From NCBI RefSeq assembly GCF_014648635.1, contig NZ_BMRM01000007.1:310001-374000 (forward strand): DNA of 64,000 nt, read 5' to 3'. This document shows positions 14,883 to 22,918 of the stretch, piece by piece (the stretch's first letter is position 1; each line of letters opens with the position of its first letter). The notes beneath the pieces are model-generated. The model did no database searches and had not been told where the DNA came from. It saw nothing but the letters and a program-made list of their open reading frames with translations. A program made the position numbers and the translations under genes. Origin of the DNA: Streptomyces cinerochromogenes (GTDB lineage: Bacteria; Actinomycetota; Actinomycetes; Streptomycetales; Streptomycetaceae).

Positions 14883-16120
14883 GAAGGCGGTGCGGTACGG
14901 CTCCTTGCGTGGGTGCGTTTCACTGCCCTCTGCCCGACGGACTGCAGCGCCCCCTCCAGCGCGAACGTGGCCGCGCCGAGGGACACCGGATCGGTGGGGA
15001 TCGGGGAGAGGACGATCTCGGTGGCGGCCAGCGGCCGGCGCAGGGCGTGCCGGGCGACCGCCTGACGGACCTCTTCGAGCAGCGGCTCGCCGAGCCGGGC
15101 GGCCACCCAGCTGCTGAGCACGACCACTTCGGGATTGAGGAGGTTGACCAGGTCGGCGATGCCGGCGCCGAGGTAGCGGGCGGTGTCCCGGACGACCTTG
15201 AGCGCCACCGGGTCGCTCTCGGCGACCGCGGCGGCCAGCGCGTCGATGGTGGCGGTCTGGTCCTCCGGGTGCAACAGGACCGAGCGCGGGCTGAGTTCGC
15301 GCAGGTTCTGCATGATGCCGGGGGCGCCGACGTACGTCTCCACACAGCCGTGGTTACCGCAGTGGCACAGCCGGCCGTCCAGGACGAGCGTGGTGTGCCC
15401 CCACTCGCCGGCGCTGTTGCTCACGCCCCGGTGCAGCCCGCCGCCGAGGGCCAGGCCGGCACCGACGCCGGTGCCGAGGTTGACCACCACGGCGTCCCCG
15501 CGGCCCCGCGCCGCCCCGAACCACAGCTCGGCCACGGCGCAGGCGCGCAGCGGGTTGTCCAGGTGGAGGGGGTAGGCGATGTGCTCGGCGAGCAGGTCGA
15601 GCAGCGGCACGTCGTGCCAGTCCCAGTTGGGCGCGTACTCGGCGATCCCGGTGTCCCGGTCCACCTGGCCCGGCACGCTCACGCCGACGCCGAGCACCCG
15701 GGCCGCCTCGACGCCGGCCTGGGCGACCACCGAGCCGACCGCGGCGGCGACGTGCCCGACCACCTGCTCGGGCCGGCTCTCCCCGGGCCGCATGTCCTCG
15801 TCGGCCCGGGCCAGCACGTTCAGCGCGAGGTCGAACAGCTCGACGTGGACGTACGTCTCGGCGATGTCCACGCCGATCAGCGCGCCCCCCGACGCGTTGA
15901 CCGCGACCAGCCCCCGGGGGCGGCCCCCGGCCGAGTCCTCGAAACCGACCTCGGTGATCATCCGGAGGTCCAGCAGCTCGCCGACGAGCGTGGCCACCGT
16001 GGCGAGGCTCAGCCCGGTGGCCGCGGCCAGCTCCTGCCGGGAGGTGGGAGACTCGGCGATGATCTGGCGCAGCACCTCGTAGCGGTTCGCGGTGCGGATG
16101 TCACGTGACGTGCGCTTCAC
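14879..16120 (-). CDS. ROK-family transcriptional regulator
   Basis: The 413-residue product has an N-terminal winged helix (TSRQELAAATGLSLATVATL, about 28-47) and a C-terminal ROK sugar-kinase-like domain. The latter has the DxGxT-like segment IGVDIAETYVHVELF, VNLGTGVGAGLALGG, EWGHTTL and the zinc motif CHCGNHGCVET. This is the NagC/XylR layout, in which a sugar releases the repressor from DNA. It is the first gene of a coupled pair with the GH30 galactanase. A motif shared with the importer promoter lies about 90 bp upstream, so it probably regulates itself and the importer. The effector is likely galactose-derived (inference). Confidence 0.9.
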   Translation of the reverse strand: MKRTSRDIRTANRYEVLRQIIAESPTSRQELAAATGLSLATVATLVGELLDLRMITEVGFEDSAGGRPRGLVAVNASGGALIGVDIAETYVHVELFDLALNVLARADEDMRPGESRPEQVVGHVAAAVGSVVAQAGVEAARVLGVGVSVPGQVDRDTGIAEYAPNWDWHDVPLLDLLAEHIAYPLHLDNPLRACAVAELWFGAARGRGDAVVVNLGTGVGAGLALGGGLHRGVSNSAGEWGHTTLVLDGRLCHCGNHGCVETYVGAPGIMQNLRELSPRSVLLHPEDQTATIDALAAAVAESDPVALKVVRDTARYLGAGIADLVNLLNPEVVVLSSWVAARLGEPLLEEVRQAVARHALRRPLAATEIVLSPIPTDPVSLGAATFALEGALQSVGQRAVKRTHARSRTAPPS

Positions 16121-16208
16121 GCGGCTGCCCCTCCCGTCCCGTCCGGACCCGTCCAGGCCGGGGCGGCTTCGGCACCGGCGCGGGCGTCAGGCTATGGGCA
16201 GGGAGGGA

Positions 16209-16224
16209 CTTTCGACAAGGGGTT
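16209..16224 (-). promoter_or_regulatory. Candidate ROK-regulator motif upstream of its own gene
   Basis: The minus-strand reading AACCCCTTGTCGAAAG matches the importer-upstream motif at 12832-12846 except for Y and the last bases. Next to it on the plus strand, AAGGGGCTGGAGGAAGT (16229 onward) also resembles AAGGGGTTGGACGAAGT at 12839 onward, so the similarity extends over two adjacent boxes. It lies about 90 bp upstream of the ROK start. Confidence 0.45.
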
Positions 16225-16264
16225 AGGAAAGGGGCTGGAGGAAGTCGGCCGGAGGCCCCGGTGG

Positions 16265-17554
16265 CTACCGGTGGCCGGGGTGCCCGAGGAGGTCCCGCAC
16301 GAAGGCGTTGGCGAACGTGCCGGACGGGTCCACGTGACGGACCAGGGACGCGAAGTCGTCGAACCGCGCGTACCGCCCGCGGAGCACGGTCGGGGGGATC
16401 TCGAAGACCTTCCCCCAGTGCGGGCGCGGGTCGAACGGCGCCAGCACCTCCTCCAGCCGGCGCACCACCGGGAGCACGGCCGCCTCGTCCCGCACCCAGG
16501 TGAAGTGCAGCGCGACCGAGTCCCGTCCGTGGGCCGGGCTCAGCCACTGCGTGTCGGCGGCGACCGTCCGCACCTCGCAGGTCTGCAGCACCCCGGCGAC
16601 CGTCTCCCGGATGCCGTCGACCGCGTGCAGCGCGTCGAGGGCCGCCGACCGCGGCAGCAGGTACTCCGACTGGATCTCCTCCCCGCTGCTCGGCGTGAAC
16701 TCCGCCCGGAAGTGCGGCAGCCGCTCGTGCCACGGCCCCGGCACACCGAGCTGCTCGGTGCAGTTGCGCGCGGGCATGCCCGGTACCGGGTGCAGCGGGC
16801 CGGGCGCGGGCGCCGCCCACGGGAAGTCCACCGCGGGCCGGTCCGTGCGCCGCTTGACCCACACCTGCCGGAAGCCCGGCCGCCGCCAGTCCGTGAACAG
16901 GCTCACGCTGTACCCGGCGGCCGCCACGGCCTCGAAGTCCAGGCCCTCCAGCGGTAGTTCGGTGTACACCCGCTGCTCCACCTCGTACGCCGGCTCCAGG
17001 TCGAGCGTGAGGGCGGTGACGACGCCGAGGGCGCCGAGGGAGGTCACGAAGCCGTCGAACCGCGGGTCGTCCCGGCCGATCGTCCCCGGATCGCCGGCCG
17101 CGACGACCATCTCCAGCTCCCGGACCGCCGAGGCCAGCGGGCCGTTGCGCACGCCCGAGCCGTGCGTGCCCGTCGCCACCGAACCGGCCACCGAGATGTG
17201 CGGCAATGAGGCCATGTTGGGCAGGGCGAGCCCGTGCGCGTGGACCGCCCGGGCCAGTTCGGCGTAGCGGACCCCGCCCGCCACCCGGACCGTACGCGCC
17301 GCCGTGTCCACGTCGACGGTCCGGGGCAGGGCGGCGGTGGAGATCAGGACGCCGTCCGGGCCCGGGTCCGCGATCCGGTTGAAGGAGTGCCCGCTGCCGA
17401 GCACCCGCACCCGCATGCTGTCCCGTACCAGCGCCGCCAGCTCCTCCGGCGTACGCGGACGGTGGAACTCCCGCGCCGCGTACGTGACGGTGCGCGCCCA
17501 GTTGGTGGGCGCGCCCGCGCCGTCCCGGGTCCCCATGTCCGCTGTCTCGGTCAT
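16265..17554 (-). CDS. aldO: Alditol oxidase, covalent-FAD enzyme
   Basis: The 429-residue protein starts at ATG 17554 with GGAGGGAC upstream; an earlier in-frame ATG at 17599 lacks such a site. Residues 40-200 form the PCMH-type FAD domain. VRVLGSGHSFN carries His56, the counterpart of the FAD-linked histidine, and LPNMASLPHISVAGSVATGT follows. The C-terminal part (SLFTDWRRPGFRQVWVKRR, LPHFRAEFTPSSG, RPHWGKVFEIP) matches the Streptomyces coelicolor alditol (xylitol/sorbitol) oxidase closely in remembered sequence. The enzyme oxidises the terminal CH2OH of polyols with O2, giving H2O2. It stands alone, facing away from the PNPOx gene. Confidence 0.92.
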   Translation of the reverse strand: MTETADMGTRDGAGAPTNWARTVTYAAREFHRPRTPEELAALVRDSMRVRVLGSGHSFNRIADPGPDGVLISTAALPRTVDVDTAARTVRVAGGVRYAELARAVHAHGLALPNMASLPHISVAGSVATGTHGSGVRNGPLASAVRELEMVVAAGDPGTIGRDDPRFDGFVTSLGALGVVTALTLDLEPAYEVEQRVYTELPLEGLDFEAVAAAGYSVSLFTDWRRPGFRQVWVKRRTDRPAVDFPWAAPAPGPLHPVPGMPARNCTEQLGVPGPWHERLPHFRAEFTPSSGEEIQSEYLLPRSAALDALHAVDGIRETVAGVLQTCEVRTVAADTQWLSPAHGRDSVALHFTWVRDEAAVLPVVRRLEEVLAPFDPRPHWGKVFEIPPTVLRGRYARFDDFASLVRHVDPSGTFANAFVRDLLGHPGHR

Positions 17555-17714
17555 CCGTGCGTCCCTCCAGGAGAGTTGCGTGTCCCCTGACCCTCTCATC
17601 CGGCGCGAGCCGCCGTGGAAACGGCCCCGGACGACGGATCAACGGATATCGTTGCCTCAACTGCGTCAGGCCCTGGAATTCGCAAAAAATCTGGCCGGTA
17701 CCTGTCTCTTTCGA

Positions 17715-17728
17715 TAGCGTCGCGCGCA
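17715..17728 (+). promoter_or_regulatory. -10 box of a leaderless promoter for the 17728 gene
   Basis: TAGCGT (17715-17720) is followed by seven bases and then ATG 17728. There is no purine-rich ribosome site upstream. The same box-to-ATG geometry occurs at 3207, 44864 and 55452. Confidence 0.55.
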
Positions 17729-18402
17729 TGACCTCCAACCCCCTCCCCACCCGCCTCCCCGAGACCGACCGCACCCGTCACCGCCGCCTGCGCGAGCAGG
17801 GCAGCCTGGAGCGGGCCGATCTCGACGCGATCCTGGACGCCGGTTTCGTCTGCCACCTGGGTGTGGTGGTCGACGGACGGCCCCTGGTCGTGCCGACGGT
17901 GTACGGGCGGGACGAGCGGCAGTTGTACCTCCACGGGTCCGTGGCCAGCCGCAGCCTCGCCGGCGGCCTCCCGGTCTGTGTGACCGTCACGCACGTCGAC
18001 GGGCTGGTGCTCGCCCGGTCCGTGTTCGAGCACGGGGTCAACTACCGGAGCGCCGTGATCCACGGCGACGCGCGCAAGGTCACCGACCCCGACGAGAAGC
18101 TGGAGGGGCTGCGCCGGCTCACCGAGCACGCGACCCCCGGACAGTGGTCGTACGCCCGCCGCCCGAACCGCAGGGAACTCGCCGCCACCACCCTCCTCGC
18201 CCTCTCCCTGGAGGAGGCCTCCGTCAAGATCCGCACCGGCGCCCCCGACGACGGCGACGGCCCCGACGCGGCCCTCGGTCTGTGGGCGGGCGTTCTCCCG
18301 CTGACCCGATCCTGGGGCGCTCCCGTACCCGACCCGGCCCTGCCGCCCGGGACCGCCGTACCCGAACACATCGCGCGCCGGGCGGGGACCCGGCGGGGAT
18401 GA
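17728..18402 (+). CDS. Pyridoxamine 5'-phosphate oxidase-like flavin/split-barrel protein
   Basis: The 224-residue product is a single split beta-barrel domain of the PNPOx-like/FMN-binding superfamily: AGFVCHLGVVVDGRPLVVPTVYG near residues 35-57 (quoted only in part), LYLHGSVASRSL, VCVTVTHVDGLVLARSVFEH, YRSAVIHGDAR and WSYARRPNRRELAATTLLAL. Such proteins use FMN or F420, or bind heme; none of these can be assigned here. The upstream frame is longer, but ATG 17728 is placed correctly behind a -10 box. It is followed 58 bp later by the radical SAM gene in the same direction. Confidence 0.8.
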   Translation: MTSNPLPTRLPETDRTRHRRLREQGSLERADLDAILDAGFVCHLGVVVDGRPLVVPTVYGRDERQLYLHGSVASRSLAGGLPVCVTVTHVDGLVLARSVFEHGVNYRSAVIHGDARKVTDPDEKLEGLRRLTEHATPGQWSYARRPNRRELAATTLLALSLEEASVKIRTGAPDDGDGPDAALGLWAGVLPLTRSWGAPVPDPALPPGTAVPEHIARRAGTRRG

Positions 18403-18460
18403 GCCCGTGACGGGGGCATACGGTGAGATGCGTACGCCTGAACCGGGAGGAGACAGACGG

Positions 18461-19780
18461 ATGGGCAGTCGTACCGCGCTGGTCGAGGATCTGATGGAGC
18501 GGTTCCCGCACGTGCCGCGGGAGGCCGTCTTCAAGGAGGACCTGCTCCGGGGCGGTGTCGCCTTCGACCGGTCCGCCCTCAGCGACAACGAGGGCGGGGA
18601 CGTCAAGCCGAAGTCGTACTTCATCTTCTCCTTCGACCACGGCACCCTGCCCGAACTGGGCGAGGCCGCGCTGCGCCGGCCCCCGGAGGAGATCATCCTG
18701 ACCGGCGGCCCGTACGACCTGAGGCGTACGGTCGTCTCCGTGCGGGTGAACCCCGCCTCGCCCTACCGGGTCGCCGCCGACGAGGAGGGACTGCTCGGGC
18801 TCTACCTCGACGGCAGGCGCATCGCCGACGTCGGCGTGCCGCCGATGCCCGAGTACTACCGGCACACCCTGTCCAACGGGAAGTCCGTGATGGAGGTCGC
18901 GCCGACCATCCAGTGGGGCTACCTGATCTACCTCACCGTCTTCCGGGTCTGCCAGTACTTCGGCGCCAAGGAGGAGTGCCAGTACTGCGACATCAACCAC
19001 AACTGGCGCCAGCACAAGGCGGCCGGCCGGCCGTACACCGGCGTCAAGGACGTGGAGGAGGTCCTGGAGGCGCTGGAGATCATCGACCGCTACGACACCC
19101 AGAAGGCCTCCACCGCCTACACCCTCACCGGCGGCGCGATCACGTCGAAGGTGGCGGGCCGGGACGAGGCCGACTTCTACGGCCACTACGCCAAGGCCAT
19201 CGAGGAGCGCTTCCCGGGCCGCTGGATCGGCAAGGTCGTCGCGCAGGCGCTGCCCAAGGCGGACGTGCAGCGGTTCAAGGACTACGGCGTGCAGATCTAC
19301 CACCCCAACTTCGAGGTGTGGGACCGCCGGCTGTTCGAGCTGTACTGCCCCGGCAAGGAGCGGTACGTCGGCCGGGACGAGTGGCACCGCCGCATCCTGG
19401 ACTCCGCCGAGGTGTTCGGCGCGCGCAACGTGATCCCGAACTTCGTGGCCGGCGTGGAGATGGCCGAGCCGTTCGGCTTCACCACCGTCGACGAGGCCAT
19501 CGACTCCACCACCGAGGGCCTGCGCTTCTTCATGTCGCACGGGATCACGCCCCGCTTCACGACCTGGTGCCCGGAGCCCACCACCCCGCTCGGCAAGGCC
19601 AACCCGCAGGGCGCCCCGCTGGAGTACCACATCCGGCTGCTGCAGGCCTACCGGCAGACCATGGACGACTTCGGCCTGTCCTCCCCGCCCGGCTACGGCC
19701 CGCCCGGCCCCGGCCGCGCGGTGTTCTCCGTCAGCTCCTTCATGGACAGCCTGCCCGCGGACGACGCCGTACCCGCGTGA
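18461..19780 (+). CDS. Radical SAM protein with CX8CX2C cysteine spacing
   Basis: The 439-residue product starts at ATG 18461, preceded by GGGAGGAG. The cysteine cluster is CQYFGAKEECQYCD: Cys164, Cys173 and Cys176, giving C-X8-C-X2-C instead of the canonical C-X3-C-X2-C. Downstream, STAYTLTGGAIT (a GGE-like SAM-binding motif), WIGKVVAQAL, VQIYHPNFEVWD and NVIPNFVAGVEMAEPFGF follow the strand order of a radical SAM barrel, and FTTWCPEPTTPLG lies near the end. The fold assignment is by these motifs; the reaction is unknown. The N-terminal 150 residues form a separate domain I do not recognise. The gene directly follows the PNPOx-like gene. Confidence 0.72.
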   Translation: MGSRTALVEDLMERFPHVPREAVFKEDLLRGGVAFDRSALSDNEGGDVKPKSYFIFSFDHGTLPELGEAALRRPPEEIILTGGPYDLRRTVVSVRVNPASPYRVAADEEGLLGLYLDGRRIADVGVPPMPEYYRHTLSNGKSVMEVAPTIQWGYLIYLTVFRVCQYFGAKEECQYCDINHNWRQHKAAGRPYTGVKDVEEVLEALEIIDRYDTQKASTAYTLTGGAITSKVAGRDEADFYGHYAKAIEERFPGRWIGKVVAQALPKADVQRFKDYGVQIYHPNFEVWDRRLFELYCPGKERYVGRDEWHRRILDSAEVFGARNVIPNFVAGVEMAEPFGFTTVDEAIDSTTEGLRFFMSHGITPRFTTWCPEPTTPLGKANPQGAPLEYHIRLLQAYRQTMDDFGLSSPPGYGPPGPGRAVFSVSSFMDSLPADDAVPA

Positions 19781-19989
19781 GCGAAACCGCGTCCGCGTCC
19801 GTACCAGTGGCCGGAGCTGCGGGGCCGTAGCGACGCGCACACCAGCCACCACCCTCGGTAGCCGGATGTGAACAGGCCGCTTGTCAGTTGTGTCGAGAAC
19901 GTGAAAGGCTCTGTGCGCTGCCGCGAGGTTCCCCTTAACTCCCCTTTTCCCTTTGGTGAGTTGACCTCGCTCGTGGATGCAGGAGTCCC

Positions 19990-21471
19990 ATGCCCGACCT
20001 GCCGACCCCCCAGGACGACACCGAGGCCGCGCTGTTCTCGGAGTGCTGGGACGCGGTGCTCTCGTACGCGGACCTGTGCACCTCCGGGTCCCTGACGGCC
20101 CAGCAACTGGCGACCGAGGCGTTCACGCTCGGCATGCGCGAGGTCCGTGCCGCCGCGCACACCCACGTGCGCGGCGCCGGCCGGCGTACCGCACGGCTGC
20201 CGACGATCCCGGCGCTGCTCACCGCCGTACGCACCACCGCCGCCGCCTGGGAGGCCGACGGACAGGGCCACCGGCTCGACCCCGACCTGCGGCTGTGGCT
20301 CAACTCCGAGGCCGCCGCGCGGTATTCGGGACCACCGCTCGGGCGCCCCGTCGCGCTGCGCGGACTGCGGGACATGCAGGAGGCGGACGCCGCGCTGCTC
20401 TGGCTGGCCGAGGTCGAGGCGCTCCCGCTGCCCACCGTGGCCCGCCGGCTCGGCCTGGAACCGGCCACCGTCGCCGACGAGCTCGACCAGGTCCGCACCC
20501 TGTTCCGGGACCGCTGCCACCGTGCCCACCTCGACTCCCCGATGGACGCGCAGTGCCGCAGCTACGCCCGTCTGCTGGACGCGGTCACCCGCTCGGCCGT
20601 CGCCGACACCCCGAACGACCTCTCCCGGCACCTCGCCACCTGCGTGCGGTGCGCCGAGGCCGCCGCCTGCCTGCGCCTGCACGGCGGCGGACTGCCCGCC
20701 GCGCTGGCCGGCGGAGTGATCGGCTGGGGCGGCCTCGCCTACCTGGAGCGGCGCCGCCGCGCCACCGAGGTCCGCCTCGGCGCGGGCCGCCCGGGCACCG
20801 CCGAGCCCGCCGGCCCCGACGAGGGCACGGGCCGCAGCCGGGTGCTGCGCGGCGGGCTCATCGCCGCCGCGGTCCTGCTGTCGGCACTGGCGCTCGGCGT
20901 GTCGATGATGCCGTTCGGCGACTCCGGCGACGGCACCGCCGCCGCCCAGGACGACCGGCAGCCGGTCGCCGACCCGGACCTGTCCAGCACGGCGCCCCGC
21001 CCCACCCGCTCGTCCGCCGCCCCCCGTTCCCCGAGCCCCACGCCGGACACCCCCCGCCGGAAGAAGCCCGACCCCGAACCCCAGGGGACCTCCTCCGCCA
21101 CGCACCGCTCCGCCCCCGCCGCCACACCCGCCGGCACACCCGCCGCCACCCCGTCGCCCGGCTGCCGGGTCGCCTACGAACTGGACAGCCAGTGGCCCGA
21201 CGGCTTCCAGGCCACCGTCTCCGTCACCACCGACAGGGCCCTCAGCGGCTGGCAGCTGTCCTGGACCTTCCGCGACGGCCAGCAGGTCGGCCAGATGTGG
21301 GACGCCACCGTCCGGCAGAACGGCTCCCGCGTCACCGCCACCGCCGCCGACTACAACAGGACGGTCGCCGCGCACGGCACCCTGTCCTTCGGCTTCCTCG
21401 GCACCTGGGCGGACACCAACCGCACCCCGCGTGCCTTCGCACTCAACGGGGAGCCCTGCACGGTCGGCTGA
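19990..21471 (+). CDS. Single-chain sigma-like / zinc anti-sigma-like / transmembrane / CBM2 protein
   Basis: The 493-residue product starts at ATG 19990 behind AGGAGTCCC. Residues about 12-60 resemble sigma-70 region 2 (CWDAVLSYADLCTSGSL, TEAFTLGMREV). Residues about 130-178 resemble region 4 with a helix-turn-helix (LPTVARRLGLEPATVADELD). Residues 189-221 form a ZAS-type zinc motif (Cys189, then HLATCVRC with His214, Cys218 and Cys221). One membrane helix spans 287-308 (GGLIAAAVLLSALALGVSMM). A Pro/Ser/Thr linker (310-390) leads to an extracellular CBM2 domain bounded by Cys392 and Cys490, with Trp402, 421, 425, 437 and 473. The layout implies cellulose or chitin sensing outside and transcription control inside. 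Whether the sigma-like part is active is not known. Confidence 0.8.
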   Translation: MPDLPTPQDDTEAALFSECWDAVLSYADLCTSGSLTAQQLATEAFTLGMREVRAAAHTHVRGAGRRTARLPTIPALLTAVRTTAAAWEADGQGHRLDPDLRLWLNSEAAARYSGPPLGRPVALRGLRDMQEADAALLWLAEVEALPLPTVARRLGLEPATVADELDQVRTLFRDRCHRAHLDSPMDAQCRSYARLLDAVTRSAVADTPNDLSRHLATCVRCAEAAACLRLHGGGLPAALAGGVIGWGGLAYLERRRRATEVRLGAGRPGTAEPAGPDEGTGRSRVLRGGLIAAAVLLSALALGVSMMPFGDSGDGTAAAQDDRQPVADPDLSSTAPRPTRSSAAPRSPSPTPDTPRRKKPDPEPQGTSSATHRSAPAATPAGTPAATPSPGCRVAYELDSQWPDGFQATVSVTTDRALSGWQLSWTFRDGQQVGQMWDATVRQNGSRVTATAADYNRTVAAHGTLSFGFLGTWADTNRTPRAFALNGEPCTVG

Positions 21472-21491
21472 GAGCCCGCCGGAAAAACCCT

Positions 21492-21522
21492 TTGACGCAC
21501 GAGCCCCTCGGCGGGCTACAGT
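21492..21522 (+). promoter_or_regulatory. Promoter upstream of the small ORF and rsgA
   Basis: TTGACG (21492-21497) and CTACAG (21516-21521) are separated by 18 bp, a good match to a housekeeping promoter of Streptomyces. Transcription would start near 21528, before the small ORF at 21582 and rsgA at 21727. An ATG at 21531 is almost at the start point. Confidence 0.6.
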
Positions 21523-21581
21523 TGCCGGGCATGCCGAGGTGGTGTGCGCACACGCGAGCGAGGACGAGGAGGTGTCGACCG

Positions 21582-21653
21582 ATGGCAGTCACTGTGCCGG
21601 GCGCTGCCCGCATCCAGGAACTCCTCAAGTCCACCTCCGTGGCCACCGGCTGA
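21582..21653 (+). CDS. Small ORF (23 residues) between promoter and rsgA
   Basis: ATG 21582 follows a near-perfect ribosome site GAGGAGGTG (21566-21574) with a 7-base spacer. It encodes MAVTVPGAARIQELLKSTSV plus ATG (Ala-Thr-Gly) and then stops. The same frame is open from ATG 21531, which would give a 40-residue form with a Cys/Arg-rich front (MPRWCAHTRARTRRCRP). The good promoter and ribosome site support translation, but I recognise no family. It might be a leader peptide or a small protein; rsgA begins 73 bp after its stop. Confidence 0.45.
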   Translation: MAVTVPGAARIQELLKSTSVATG

Positions 21654-21726
21654 ACCGACCGCGCGCACCGAACGCGCCGGCGCACCCCACGCGCCCGACC
21701 GGGGCCACCCTTGTGAAGGGTCTCCC

Positions 21727-22821
21727 TTGACTTCCACCTCTGCTGTGTTCTCCGCACTGGCTCCCTACGGCTGGGACGAGGCCTGGGCCGACGCGTTCGC
21801 CCCGTACGCCGCCGACGGACTGCTGCCCGGCCGGGTCGTCCGGGTCGACCGCGGCCAGTGCGACATCGTCACCGCGGACGGAACCGTCCGCGCCGACACC
21901 GAGTTCGTCGTGCCCCGCGATCCGATGAAGGTCGTGTGCACGGGGGACTGGGTCGCCGTCGACCCCGACGGCGACCCGCGGTACGTCCGCGCCTACCTGC
22001 CGCGCCGCACCGCCTTCGTCCGCTCCACCTCCTCCAAGCGGTCCGAGGGGCAGATCCTCGCCGCCAACGTCGACCACGCCGTGGTCGCCGTGTCCCTCGC
22101 CCTGGAACTCGACCTCGGCCGCGTCGAACGCTTCCTCGCCCTCGCCTGGGAGTCCGGCGCCCAGCCCGTCGTCGCCCTCACCAAGGCCGACCTCGTGCCG
22201 GACCCGGTCACCCTCGCCCACCTCGTGCAGGACGTGGAGACCAGCGCGCCCGGCGTGCCCGTGCTCGCCGTCAGCGCCCTGCACGGCGACGGGCTCGACA
22301 CGCTCGTGGCACTCGCCGGCTCCGGTACGAGCGTGCTGCTCGGCCAGTCCGGCGCGGGCAAGTCCACCCTCGCCAACGCGCTCGTCGGCGCCGACGTCAT
22401 GGACGTGCGGGCGGCCCGCGACGTCGACGGCAAGGGGCGGCACACCACGACCACCCGCAACCTGCTCGCCCTGCCCTCCGGCGGGGTCCTCATCGACACT
22501 CCCGGGCTGCGGGGCGTCGGCCTCTTCGACGCGGAGACCGGTGTCGGGCAGGTGTTCTCCGAGATCGAGGAACTCGCCGGGGGCTGCCGGTTCCACGACT
22601 GCGCCCACGAGACCGAGCCGGGCTGCGCGGTGCGCTTTGCCGTGGAGAACGGGGAGCTGCCCGAGCGGCGGCTGGAGAGCTACCGCAAGCTCATGCGGGA
22701 GAACCAGTGGATCGTCGCCAAGACCGACGCGCGGGTCCGTGCGGAGCTTCGGCGGGACTGGAAGCGGAAGGGAGCCGAAGGGAGGGCGGCGATGCGGGCC
22801 AAGCGGGGGCCGTGGACGTAG
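21727..22821 (+). CDS. rsgA: Ribosome small subunit-dependent GTPase A
   Basis: The product has 364 residues starting at TTG 21727, with AAGGGT seven bases before it. The N-terminal OB fold (about 25-95) includes VVRVDRGQCDIVTADG and PMKVVCTGDWVAVD. The circularly permuted GTPase shows G4 (ALTKADL), G1 (LLGQSGAGKSTLAN), G2 (GRHTTTTRNL) and G3 (IDTPGLRG), in the permuted order typical of RsgA/YjeQ. The C-terminal zinc finger reads CRFHDCAHETEPGCAV. The enzyme helps the final maturation of the 30S subunit. The rare TTG start and the preceding small ORF suggest translational control. Confidence 0.93.
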   Translation: MTSTSAVFSALAPYGWDEAWADAFAPYAADGLLPGRVVRVDRGQCDIVTADGTVRADTEFVVPRDPMKVVCTGDWVAVDPDGDPRYVRAYLPRRTAFVRSTSSKRSEGQILAANVDHAVVAVSLALELDLGRVERFLALAWESGAQPVVALTKADLVPDPVTLAHLVQDVETSAPGVPVLAVSALHGDGLDTLVALAGSGTSVLLGQSGAGKSTLANALVGADVMDVRAARDVDGKGRHTTTTRNLLALPSGGVLIDTPGLRGVGLFDAETGVGQVFSEIEELAGGCRFHDCAHETEPGCAVRFAVENGELPERRLESYRKLMRENQWIVAKTDARVRAELRRDWKRKGAEGRAAMRAKRGPWT

Positions 22822-22918
22822 GGGCCGGTACCGCCGCGGGCGTCCGGGGGCCGTCGCCCCCGGGCCCCCGCTCCGGCCCCGCGGGCCTCGTCCCCGCACC
22901 ACCGGACGGACCGGCTGG

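Noticed and set aside
17599..17599. Earlier start of the alditol oxidase at 17599
   Set aside because: No ribosome site and extra residues not matching the family; ATG 17554 has GGAGGG upstream.
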